From positions 1-60,451 of the forward strand of contig NZ_JAATJH010000012.1 in NCBI RefSeq assembly GCF_011927835.1: a stretch of 60,451 bases of DNA. Reading direction: 5' to 3'. Numbering within the stretch: the first letter of the stretch is position 1; each line of letters starts with the position of its first letter. Under the pieces are notes generated by a model. That model was not told where the DNA came from. It did no database searches and was given only the letters and a program-made list of their open reading frames with translations. The position numbers and the translations under genes are program-made. The stretch comes from Neolewinella antarctica (lineage in GTDB: Bacteria > Bacteroidota > Bacteroidia > Chitinophagales > Saprospiraceae). Below are positions 1-7,403 of this stretch, in pieces.

Positions 1-291
1 TCAAGGGTTACTGGTTCATACATTTGGTAAAATAACAGCCGCAATCCTTGGCAGAATGGATGAATTAGAGCTTATTTAGCCCATGATTCGCATAAGTAAT
101 ATTTATCGGCGGTATATATCAACCGGCTTAGCTTCTAATAAAATCGTGACACAAAATGAAAGAATATTTCACTGCATGAGGCTTGTACACTAGTGGATAC
201 TGACCGTTACGCAATTTATACTAAATTATGTGTAAAAAAAGGTGGTAACAAATCACTGATTTTTGATCAACCTTACCCTACTGCGCAGTAT

Positions 292-299
292 TATCTTTG
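292..299 (+). promoter_or_regulatory. -7 promoter box of candidate small RNA 1
   Basis: TATCTTTG fits the Bacteroidota primary-sigma -7 consensus TAnnTTTG. It is conserved in copy 2 at 938-945. No -33 TTG lies at the usual 19-21 bp; a TTTTGATC sits about 26 bp upstream and is partly kept in copy 2 (CTGATC). Transcription would begin a few bases downstream, about 304-307. Confidence 0.65.
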
Positions 300-304
300 A
301 CTTA

Positions 305-450
305 TCGAAGGAAAGGGGGGCAATGATTTCCCTTTCTGCCGACACAAAGATCCATACGTTTGAGTTGTTGTTTAGTATTTAGTTGGTGCCATGTCCGCCT
401 TTCACTTTGAGTAATTCAGTGAAATACAAACGGACATGGCACCCTTTTTT
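305..450 (+). ncRNA. candidate structured small RNA 1
   Basis: About 145 nt between a TAnnTTTG promoter and a strong hairpin plus T-run, with no credible reading frame. A 5' hairpin pairs GAAAGGG (near 311) with CCCTTTC (near 330). The 3' terminator hairpin pairs GGTGCCATGTCCG (385-397) with CGGACATGGCACC and contains an inner stem TTTCACT/AGTGAAA. In copy 2 the inner stem is TTTCACC/GGTGAAA, a compensatory T-A to C-G change. The 5' stem is also re-formed with different bases. This argues for an RNA whose structure is kept. I do not recognise the family. Confidence 0.6.
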
Positions 451-937
451 GTGCCAAGTAATCCGTGAAATGTTAGACTAGCTTCCAAAATAGTCGTCCC
501 GTATTTTACGGCCGTGCCATCAGCATCTCTCTTTCCTCACACTTTATACCTCTTACACTTACCCCAGCGATAACGCCCGCGCTATTGCCGGTTAGCGCTT
601 GTATCTATTCTTCTTCCAGTAAATACTGTGTGAAGCTTTTGTACGTAATTCTGGAACCGGCTTCAACTTTTTTGCTGCACCTATTTAAATCGTTTGTCGT
701 AAAATTTCCTGTGTTTTGTTTCAAATGCTATTGAGCCGTACCCAATAATTAGCAACGATAAGTCGCTACCGGTCAAACTTCCAGTAAAATCATGACACAA
801 AGTGAACGAATCTTATTCATTATCCAACCCTAATGTCAGTAAACACTAGTCGTCACACAACTCATATTCAATTATAGACAATAAAACCTGGTAACAAATC
901 AGTGATTTCTGATCAACATACCTCTACTTTACAGAAC

Positions 938-945
938 TATCTTTG
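938..945 (+). promoter_or_regulatory. -7 promoter box of candidate small RNA 2
   Basis: TATCTTTG, identical to the box at 292-299, followed by the same 'acttatcgaa' start region. Expected transcription start is near 950. Confidence 0.65.
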
Positions 946-950
946 ACTTA

Positions 951-1095
951 TCGAAAGAAGGGGGGCAATGATTTCTCCTTCAGCCGAAATAAAGATCCAT
1001 ACGTTTGAGTTGTTGTTTAGTATTTAGTTGGTGCCATGTCCGCCTTTCACCTTGAGTAACTCGGTGAAACATAAACGGCCATGGCACCCTTTTTT
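951..1095 (+). ncRNA. candidate structured small RNA 2
   Basis: Paralogue of the RNA at 305-450. The 5' stem is GAAGG/CCTTC (near 957 and 978) around the conserved loop segment GGGGCAATGATTT. The central single-stranded part (aaagatccatacgtttgagt) is unchanged between copies. The terminator spans 1030-1095, with the inner stem TTTCACC/GGTGAAA and one mismatch in the outer stem relative to copy 1. The unchanged central segment may be the functional or antisense part. Function unknown. Confidence 0.6.
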
Positions 1096-1209
1096 CTCTC
1101 AAAAAAATATTCCTCTCTCAGATCAATTTTTAGAAAATTTTGCACAGCGCCTATGGCCGTGCCGTCTTCGTCTCTCTCTATTTTACATACAAACTTGTTT
1201 CATCTAATC

Positions 1210-1245
1210 TTACCCGGTAAAAGCGCCTACGCTTTTACCGGGTAA
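1210..1245. repeat. 16-bp perfect inverted repeat, 4-nt loop
   Basis: TTACCCGGTAAAAGCG, loop CCTA, then its exact reverse complement. There is no T-run, so it is not a clear intrinsic terminator. It could be an operator or a cruciform. The corresponding part of the first tandem copy (near 560-600) has only a weak version. Confidence 0.75.
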
Positions 1246-1636
1246 GTGCTTTTGTATTTCAGGTAAGAACACATCAAATCCTACCAGAGGAGATAAACTC
1301 AATGTCTGCGGACTTCGGGAGAACTAGCTTCGCTATACGGTACAACTAAGACGACTTAGCAAGTAGTAGAATAATTTTGGGGTGACGCATTAGTTAGGCA
1401 ACCCTTGTGCTCAAGAGACGGTAAATTAAGGTGTCCCCGGTCACAGAAGTCAATAAAAAGAGTGTGTTCTTCTACTCGGGTGCGAATATCCATACGACCA
1501 ACTAGTGTTGAACTCATCAATCATGGAACAAAAACCGTCCAGTTGACCGAACAAACGGTAGCACTCACACGCTATACTTGTATAAATTGACAGCTAAAGT
1601 TGTCGATCCAATAATTTAACTCAAACTATCATAATT
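1246..1636. other. non-coding stretch before the YtxH-like gene
   Basis: No convincing gene. A 61-codon open frame at 1405-1590 has no recognisable protein character. No clear TAnnTTTG box is visible immediately before the gene at 1637. Confidence 0.5.
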
Positions 1637-2119
1637 ATGAACAACAATAACAACGACAGCGGCTCAAAAGGATGGGCTCTTGGTTTTGGTTTAATCGCTG
1701 GTGTAGCCGTCGGTTACTACCTTAACTCTAATGAAGGACGTGCCGCCCGCCGTAAGGCACAGGTTAGCTTTGACGAGTACGGTAATCAAGTTTCTGAGTA
1801 CAGCACCCAGTTGTCAACCCGGGCCAACGAACTAGCCGACCAGGCTAAAGTGAAAGGTCAGGAGTATCTCGATACCGCTAAGGTTAAAGGTCAGGAGTAC
1901 CTGGATACCGCCAAAGTAAAGGGCCAAGAGTATGTAGACACCGCTAAGCATCAGATCGCATCCACTAAGGAAAAAGCTACTACTACAGCACAGACCTTAA
2001 AAGAGGACGCCACCGATTCAGCTAATTCCGTAGCCGACAGTTTCAAGAAGGGCATGGACAAAGCAAAGAACAACATAGATGATAAGGCTGATAAGATTGA
2101 CGACATCGTCAAGGCGTAG
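1637..2119 (+). CDS. YtxH-like membrane-anchored protein with 11-residue repeats
   Basis: A 160-aa small envelope/stress-type protein. Residues about 11-30 (GWALGFGLIAGVAVGYYLN) form a glycine-rich membrane segment of the YtxH/DUF883 kind. The rest is a charged helix. Residues about 72-105 contain three near-identical 11-mers of the form AKVKGQEYLDT, like LEA or apolipoprotein-type amphipathic helices. No enzymatic motif is present. It precedes a YqjE-like holin-family protein and a charged anchored protein, so the set resembles E. coli yqjD-yqjE-yqjK, where YqjD is a membrane protein that binds ribosomes. A similar role here is inference. It has its own terminator at 2188-2224, so it can be expressed separately from the next two genes. 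Confidence 0.8.
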   Translation: MNNNNNDSGSKGWALGFGLIAGVAVGYYLNSNEGRAARRKAQVSFDEYGNQVSEYSTQLSTRANELADQAKVKGQEYLDTAKVKGQEYLDTAKVKGQEYVDTAKHQIASTKEKATTTAQTLKEDATDSANSVADSFKKGMDKAKNNIDDKADKIDDIVKA

Positions 2120-2187
2120 CATATCCGCTACCCTGGAATGAGAATTCTGGTTGACTTTAACCGAATTCATGTTTCCAATGCTTCAGG

Positions 2188-2224
2188 CAGCCATTACACA
2201 AGCGTGTAATGGCTGTTTTTTTTT
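2188..2224 (+). terminator. rho-independent terminator after YtxH-like gene
   Basis: Perfect 12-bp stem CAGCCATTACAC / GTGTAATGGCTG with loop AAGC and a run of nine T. Confidence 0.9.
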
Positions 2225-2344
2225 GTAGGCGTAGATCACCTGGTCGATCAATATTTTCTTCTTTTCAGCGCACAGATCTTCCGTCTCCGTGTTAACAAAG
2301 AGAGGCATTGAATTTTTGAGAGTGACAAAACATCCCCCATTAGT

Positions 2345-2728
2345 ATGTTAAGAGACAACCAACCTTTAGCGGAACAGATCGGTGAAACGATTGGGTACGT
2401 GAATGAAATATTTGATCGTAAAATCGAGAGTATTAAGATCAGCGTAGCTGAAAAATCAGCAACGACCATCTCCGGAGTGGTCATGGGAGTAATCTTGGGG
2501 ATTTTGGGACTGGTCTTTTCTGTGTTCGGACTCGCCACTCTGGCGTTTTGGATAGCGGGAAGACCTGAATTGACAATGGGCTTTGGTATTGTTACCCTCG
2601 TACTATTGTCCTTGTTACTGCTCATCTTCCTGCTACGGAATATCTTAATCGTAAACCCCGCCGTCAGTAAGATTATTAGTATTTTCTTCGCTGACGACGA
2701 CCCACAAAAACCAGACAACAAATCATGA
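2345..2728 (+). CDS. phage holin family / YqjE-like membrane protein
   Basis: A 127-aa protein with an amphipathic N-terminus (about 1-38), two strongly hydrophobic segments (about 42-72 and 77-99) and a short polar tail. This is the plan of the PF07332 'holin superfamily III' proteins, which include E. coli YqjE and are not lysis proteins in that context. Its stop overlaps the start of the next gene (ATGA at 2725-2728), so the two are translationally coupled. An envelope-stress role is inferred from its neighbours only. Confidence 0.75.
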   Translation: MLRDNQPLAEQIGETIGYVNEIFDRKIESIKISVAEKSATTISGVVMGVILGILGLVFSVFGLATLAFWIAGRPELTMGFGIVTLVLLSLLLLIFLLRNILIVNPAVSKIISIFFADDDPQKPDNKS

Positions 2729-3309
2729 GCAAATCGCAGAACATACATACCTTCGACGAACTCGAAAAACGTAAGAGAGAATTAGAACTCGAGGTCGAGG
2801 TATCACAGAGAGAATTGGCACACAGCTTGGGTACCAGTAAGGTAAACTTAAATGATTTTCTTCTCAAAAAAGTAGCTTTACCAATTGGCGGAGCGATCGT
2901 CGGAGTCTTCATGATTTCCAAAATTTTTGGCGGCAAGAAACGTCATACGCACGAATACCACGAAAAAACGATTGTCAAAGAGGTGCCCTCCACGACTGAA
3001 CAGGATCCAGCCAAGTACCATTATCCCGTTCCACCGCCAGAGACGGATAAAGAGAAGGATGCCCCCCGTTACGTTGCACAACAAACCAAGTACCAGCGGC
3101 CGACTGCTGATCAGGCGTCACCAGCTGACCCTAAAGCTAAGCACGGTGCTAACTTTAGTCAAAAAGACAAAAAAGGATTGCTCAGTCTCGCCACGGTAGC
3201 ATCGGTTGCAAAGATTGCCGTACCTGCCGTGAAGATGATTATCAAAGCCGTCAAAGACCACAAGGACAAACAACTAGCGGCCAACACGGATGGCGTACCA
3301 AACGTGTAA
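2725..3309 (+). CDS. hypothetical anchored protein, third gene of YtxH/holin cluster
   Basis: A 194-aa protein not assigned to a named family. It has an N-terminal charged coiled-coil-like helix (about 8-40, rich in EL/KR), one hydrophobic segment (about 51-66, VALPIGGAIVGVFMISKIF), a His/Pro/Lys-rich middle (about 70-150), and a C-terminal hydrophobic helix with lysines (LLSLATVASVAKIAVPAVK). It overlaps the upstream gene by 4 nt and ends in its own terminator. By position it matches YqjK in the E. coli yqjDEK set, but sequence similarity is not evident. Confidence 0.75.
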   Translation: MSKSQNIHTFDELEKRKRELELEVEVSQRELAHSLGTSKVNLNDFLLKKVALPIGGAIVGVFMISKIFGGKKRHTHEYHEKTIVKEVPSTTEQDPAKYHYPVPPPETDKEKDAPRYVAQQTKYQRPTADQASPADPKAKHGANFSQKDKKGLLSLATVASVAKIAVPAVKMIIKAVKDHKDKQLAANTDGVPNV

Positions 3310-3340
3310 ACAACTCTTTTAGCTAGTAGATTTCGAGTGC

Positions 3341-3381
3341 AAAAAGCCTCGGGTGGAGATGACTCCGCCCGGGGCTTTTTT
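3341..3381 (+). terminator. rho-independent terminator of the holin-like operon
   Basis: AAAAAGCC-CGGG-GGAG pairs with CTCCGCCCGGGGCTTTTTT around a short loop. The A-run on the 5' side also makes it usable from the minus strand. Confidence 0.85.
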
Positions 3382-3564
3382 ACTTGCATTAGTGCAAACT
3401 CGCGTAGTCACAAAGCGACTGAATAAGAATACGGACGGGCGAAAATAATTTAATTACCCGTGTCACATTCCGTGAGATTCGGATATATACATGAGCGTTG
3501 GCTCGGGTAACTTTCCCTTTCGATACTATCATCAAATGACCGCCGGCACCCGTAACTTGGACTC

Positions 3565-5304
3565 ATGCTAAAGCAAATCACCTTTCTTCTCACCGGTTGC
3601 CTCATCACATTAGTAGCCTTGTTAGCTTCGTGTGGAATTCTCGAAAACGAGGAATTTGAGGTCGTGCCCGTCGTCGATTGCCCTACACTTGCCCTAAACT
3701 TTCAAGATTCTTGCGCGGTCGCCGGTGCCATGACGGGGACGGTGAGCCAGGATTGTGCGTGCATCGTCACGGATTCACTCGATTGCCCGACACTGCAAGC
3801 CAATTTTCAAGACTCCTGCCGGACGGCCGATGGAACGGCGGGCCTCATCAGCGGTAACTGCGTCTGTACCGAGCCTGCTTTGGATAGCCTCGACTGCCCG
3901 GCACTAATGGCTAATATTCTGGACAGCTGTCTGATTAGAGATACCTTTCCCGGCATAGTTACGGGCAACTGTCGCTGCTCGTCAGCTATTCCGGATAGCT
4001 TCGACTGTCCGGTTTTAATGGCTAACATCGGCCGCCGCTGCCGCACGAGCTCCGGCGCGAGAGGTTCGGTAACCGAAGATTGTGAATGCTTGTTAAGCTT
4101 CGACTGCCCTGAGTTACGGTTAAACTTCAACGACTCTTGTGGCTTGGGTAATGGCCAGGCCGGGTACGTAGATACGCTTAATTGTGCCTGCTCACCTTAT
4201 GACTGCCCCGTGTTTGAAAGTAACATCGGCGATTACTGCAAGACGGCCGAAAACTATTCCGGCCAGCTCGATGAGAACTGCAACTGCATCACTTTTTACG
4301 ATTGCCCCGAACTCAGCGGCGACGTCGGCGACTATTGCAGAACACCCGAAAGATACTTAGGCCGCCTGGACGAAGCCTGCGAATGTGATCCCGTTTACGA
4401 TTGCCCCGAAGTATCGAAAGACATCGGTAGCCCCTGCACCACAACGGAAGGTTACGCTGGTGAACTCGATGCTAATTGTGATTGCCTGATAACCTATGAT
4501 TGCCTTGAGCTACAGTTAAATTTCAACGACTCCTGTGGCCTCGGTAATGGGCAAGCGGGGTACGTAGATTCTCTTACTTGCGCCTGTTCACCGTACGAAT
4601 GCATCACCTTCGAAGGTAATCCTGGTGATCGCTGTCGAACGGCCGGGAATTATCCGGGTGAACTGGACGAAGCTTGCAATTGTGTTCCCCTTTTTGACTG
4701 TCCCGTGTTTTCCAGAAATATCGGAGATTTTTGTAGGACAATCGAAAACTATCAGGGCAAGTTGGACGAGAATTGTGATTGTGTCCCTTTTCATGATTGT
4801 CCCAAACTTTTTAGAGACATCGGCGACCGTTGTATAACACCAGTGGGCTACGTCGGTGAAGTCGATGCGGACTGCAATTGCACCAACGACTTCGCGTGCC
4901 CCATATTAAGAGAAGAGATTGGGGATACCTGCATAATATCCCGAACCGGAGAACTAGGGGTCGTTTCTAATGACTGCCAGTGTGTTGGCCCCGACGGGCC
5001 GGAATACGACTGCCCTGATCTTCAGTTAAACAAAGGTGAACCGTGCACAAACTCGGATGGTGTTCTGGGCTTCGTGGATGAGAACTGCGGGTGCGACGTC
5101 AGCCGGACAGCTTTTGACTGCCTGGCGCTGGAGCGGAATATTGGTGACTTCTGCCCCGTCCAGGATTCTCTCTCCGGCATCGTCAATTCGAAGTGTAACT
5201 GTACGCTACTGGATTGTCAGGTGCTTATGGCTAACGTCGGCGACGCCTGTCGTAGAACGGACGGATCCAACGGCAGGGTGAGTCAGGATTGCGAGTGTGA
5301 ATAG
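3565..5304 (+). CDS. Cys-rich lipoprotein with 16 four-cysteine repeats
   Basis: A 579-aa protein. It has a lipoprotein signal with lipobox LASC (Cys near residue 23), then 16 consecutive repeats of about 33-38 residues fitting DCP.L..N.GD.C.......G.V...C.C. Each repeat has four cysteines, and nothing else is present. Repeats 5-8 resemble 9-12 block for block (repeats 5 and 9 share GLGNGQAGYVD), so a four-repeat block of about 132 residues was duplicated. Similar repeats occur in surface proteins of Saprospiria. Likely role: a long disulfide-stabilised stalk or adhesin on the outer membrane or cell surface (inference). An ECF sigma factor gene follows 100 bp downstream and could control it. 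Confidence 0.85.
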   Translation: MLKQITFLLTGCLITLVALLASCGILENEEFEVVPVVDCPTLALNFQDSCAVAGAMTGTVSQDCACIVTDSLDCPTLQANFQDSCRTADGTAGLISGNCVCTEPALDSLDCPALMANILDSCLIRDTFPGIVTGNCRCSSAIPDSFDCPVLMANIGRRCRTSSGARGSVTEDCECLLSFDCPELRLNFNDSCGLGNGQAGYVDTLNCACSPYDCPVFESNIGDYCKTAENYSGQLDENCNCITFYDCPELSGDVGDYCRTPERYLGRLDEACECDPVYDCPEVSKDIGSPCTTTEGYAGELDANCDCLITYDCLELQLNFNDSCGLGNGQAGYVDSLTCACSPYECITFEGNPGDRCRTAGNYPGELDEACNCVPLFDCPVFSRNIGDFCRTIENYQGKLDENCDCVPFHDCPKLFRDIGDRCITPVGYVGEVDADCNCTNDFACPILREEIGDTCIISRTGELGVVSNDCQCVGPDGPEYDCPDLQLNKGEPCTNSDGVLGFVDENCGCDVSRTAFDCLALERNIGDFCPVQDSLSGIVNSKCNCTLLDCQVLMANVGDACRRTDGSNGRVSQDCECE

Positions 5305-5404
5305 ACAAGCAGCCGGAGTGCAAGGAGACACGTCAAACTGTCAACTCTTTCCAAAGGCTGTACTAACCTTACCTGTTTTTCATTCCAATAAGTAATTAAA
5401 CGTT

Positions 5405-6034
5405 TTGGCTAAAAGACGTATTGACGCCGCCCTAATTAGTGCCTGTCTTGCTAACCAGCAACGGGCTCAACGTTGCCTGTACGATATTTCTCTACCTACG
5501 CTACGCTTCCTAGCCCATCGGTACTTGTTAAACGAAGCAGAAACGCAAGACGCGCTACAGGAAAGCTACTTGAGCATCTTCAAGAATTTAGCTCAATTCG
5601 ATCCAACAAGAGGAAGCTTCCGTACTTGGGCGGGCCGTATTACGATTAATACTTGTTTGAAACGAAACCGTAAACAAGCGAGCATTACTACCGAGATACT
5701 CGACGCTAGTTTACAGAAGCCCTGTGCTACCGCCGGGCCGCTGAGCCAGCTAACGGATAAAGAATTACTGAATTGGGTCAAACGAATGCCCCACCCTTAT
5801 TATACGGTATTTAATCTTCACGCCGTAGAGGGTTATAGACACCAGGAAATCGCCGAGATGATCGGTATTACACCAGCCCTTTCCCGCCAACGACTGACCC
5901 GCGCCCGCGCCTGGCTGAAGCAGGAAATACAAACCGAGCCGGAGCATCCTTTACGGGACTGGGTACGCCACCGACCAAACACCATGATTACACCGGTAAT
6001 AATAGCCCTACACGTGGCTATTCAAACGCTCTAA
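5405..6034 (+). CDS. RNA polymerase sigma-70 factor, ECF subfamily
   Basis: A 209-aa ECF sigma factor. Region 2 is at about 18-95 (FLAHRYLLNEAETQDALQE followed by RGSFRTWAGRI), and the helix-turn-helix of region 4.2 is at about 140-178 (GYRHQEIAEMIGITPALSRQ). The start is TTG at 5405: an in-frame stop lies 12 bp upstream and no ATG precedes the conserved region. The C-terminus has an extra hydrophobic tail of about 30 residues. The next gene, 49 bp downstream, has an N-terminal cytosolic segment and a membrane helix, the usual position for an anti-sigma factor. Confidence 0.9.
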   Translation: MAKRRIDAALISACLANQQRAQRCLYDISLPTLRFLAHRYLLNEAETQDALQESYLSIFKNLAQFDPTRGSFRTWAGRITINTCLKRNRKQASITTEILDASLQKPCATAGPLSQLTDKELLNWVKRMPHPYYTVFNLHAVEGYRHQEIAEMIGITPALSRQRLTRARAWLKQEIQTEPEHPLRDWVRHRPNTMITPVIIALHVAIQTL

Positions 6035-6083
6035 CGCTAACCTCACCCGCTAACTATTTTCTGTACCGTCTCAACTATCCACC

Positions 6084-7373
6084 ATGCCACATCCTGAAGA
6101 AGAACTTTCGCGGCGCTTACGCGAAGGCCAGTCCGAACCAGATCATTCGGCGGACGACCTACTCTGGTCGAGTATAGTAGCATCATTACCGGTAGGCAGT
6201 GTAACTAAAGATACCCGTTCCTCGAGGTGGGCTTGGTTGATTGTGCTGCTCCTGCTCCTACTCGGAGGCGGGGCTTGGTGGCTGATTAACCAACACGGAA
6301 CGGGTTTATCTGACACGATTGCATCGGAAGTGACCGCTGCCTCTGAGAAAAGTAGCAATCGAGGCGACCGCAATGATGACCTAGTGATCCCCTACGCTGG
6401 CAATTGTACGGACGAAACAACTAGTATAGGTATTTCGGCTAGAGACAACCGGGCACGGCCCATCGGCGCAGCCTACCCGATTACCCTGCACCCGCGACCG
6501 CGCAAAATAAACGATCGGAATAGCGAGACAGCGAATGCCGCTTTACCAATAGGTTCGCCCAAATCTAGGGTCCAGGTCGTAGCCACAAATCCGATTAAGT
6601 TAGCCTCTCCCACCATTGCGACACCCGCCGTAAATGCCCTTCCCGTAACCACTTTAACGGTTCCCGACCGGGCAATTATAGTAGACAACAATCCGGATGA
6701 AGTATTCAGAAAGAAGCGGAGTGCTTGGTCGATTAGTGCCTTTGCGGGCGCAAATTATTTAAACGAACAATTCACCGGTGGGGCGGAGCCCGGCCAGTCG
6801 GAGTTGATGAATGATGCTACTTTTGGAACGGTGGGTCAAAGCGCGGGCCTCGTATTGAACCGTCGGCTCGGCAGTGGATTCTTAGTCACGAGCGGATTAG
6901 AAGTGCACCGTACTCATACCCTGCTCGACCATGAGGCAACGGTCGATACCATCGCTACCCACCCCAGTTTTCCCGGGCAGACTACGGACGGCCTAGGCCG
7001 CTACACCGTGACCCACAATAATAAACTCACCTGGCTTTCGGTGCCCATCGGACTAGCCTACGAACGACGCATCGGCTCCGTAGTAGCGAGCCTGGGCGTA
7101 GGGCTCAACGCCAATTATCAGATAGCCGCTAGTGGGAAAGTTCTCGACCCAAGTGGTTTGTCTAGTGCCGTTATGGACGTCGAACACGCTAAGCGTCTGC
7201 ATCTTTCCTACCGACTCCAGCCAAGCCTCACCCTCCCACTGAGCGAGAATGGAAATTGGCAACTCCAACTGCGGACGAGCCTGAATCGGCTAAACTTCGG
7301 TCGTTCGGCAGATTCCGGACTCAAACGCTCCGCGTGGATGTACGGGGGCTCCGTTGGCGTTATTTACCGCTAA
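6084..7373 (+). CDS. membrane protein with outer-membrane beta-barrel-like C-terminus, putative anti-sigma partner
   Basis: A 429-aa protein. Residues 1-47 are charged and cytosolic. A transmembrane helix is at about 48-68 (LIVLLLLLLGGGAWWLI). A low-complexity periplasmic linker runs to about 210, and alternating beta strands follow (WSISAFAGANYL onward, ending in an aromatic strand MYGGSVGVIYR), like PorT-type outer-membrane beta-barrel domains. It follows the ECF sigma gene, so a cell-surface sensing anti-sigma role is likely, but no RseA or FecR domain is recognisable. A single inner-membrane helix combined with a barrel is topologically odd: the C-terminus may be a barrel-like periplasmic sandwich. 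The dispersed 17-bp motif lies inside this gene (6487-6503). Confidence 0.75.
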   Translation: MPHPEEELSRRLREGQSEPDHSADDLLWSSIVASLPVGSVTKDTRSSRWAWLIVLLLLLLGGGAWWLINQHGTGLSDTIASEVTAASEKSSNRGDRNDDLVIPYAGNCTDETTSIGISARDNRARPIGAAYPITLHPRPRKINDRNSETANAALPIGSPKSRVQVVATNPIKLASPTIATPAVNALPVTTLTVPDRAIIVDNNPDEVFRKKRSAWSISAFAGANYLNEQFTGGAEPGQSELMNDATFGTVGQSAGLVLNRRLGSGFLVTSGLEVHRTHTLLDHEATVDTIATHPSFPGQTTDGLGRYTVTHNNKLTWLSVPIGLAYERRIGSVVASLGVGLNANYQIAASGKVLDPSGLSSAVMDVEHAKRLHLSYRLQPSLTLPLSENGNWQLQLRTSLNRLNFGRSADSGLKRSAWMYGGSVGVIYR

Positions 7374-7377
7374 GACT

Positions 7378-7403
7378 TCCTACGCTACCCCCGTAGCGTA
7401 GGA
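7378..7403. terminator. hairpin between convergent genes
   Basis: TCCTACGCTA / TAGCGTAGGA, a perfect 10-bp stem with a 6-nt loop, in the 11-bp gap between two convergent genes. It overlaps the last codons of the minus-strand gene. There is no strong T-run. It may act as a bidirectional terminator. Confidence 0.55.

Larger units (their letters stand above)
140..450 (+). repeat. tandem imperfect repeat, copy 1
   Basis: First of two diverged direct copies spaced 646 bp apart (the other is 786-1095). Shared blocks are a 'gacacaaa.tgaa.gaat' stretch near 146-170, 'ggtaacaaatca.tgattt' near 244-262, the promoter box at 292-299, and the whole transcribed unit to the T-run at 445-450. Similarity continues weakly to about 530 ('ggccgtgcc' followed by a pyrimidine tract). 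The copies differ at many positions, so the duplication is old and the blocks that stay alike are probably under selection. Confidence 0.8.
786..1095 (+). repeat. tandem imperfect repeat, copy 2
   Basis: Second copy of the unit at 140-450, in the same orientation and with the same order of blocks: conserved upstream block (about 889-915), promoter box (938-945), structured transcript and hairpin terminator with its T-run ending at 1095. Weak similarity continues to about 1180. Confidence 0.8.

Noticed and set aside
1405..1590. 61-codon open frame in the left non-coding region
   Set aside because: Composition is not protein-like, there is no promoter or ribosome-binding context, and no domain character.
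2345..2728. Holin-family protein as a sign of prophage
   Set aside because: No endolysin or phage structural genes nearby; the family includes non-phage YqjE-type proteins.
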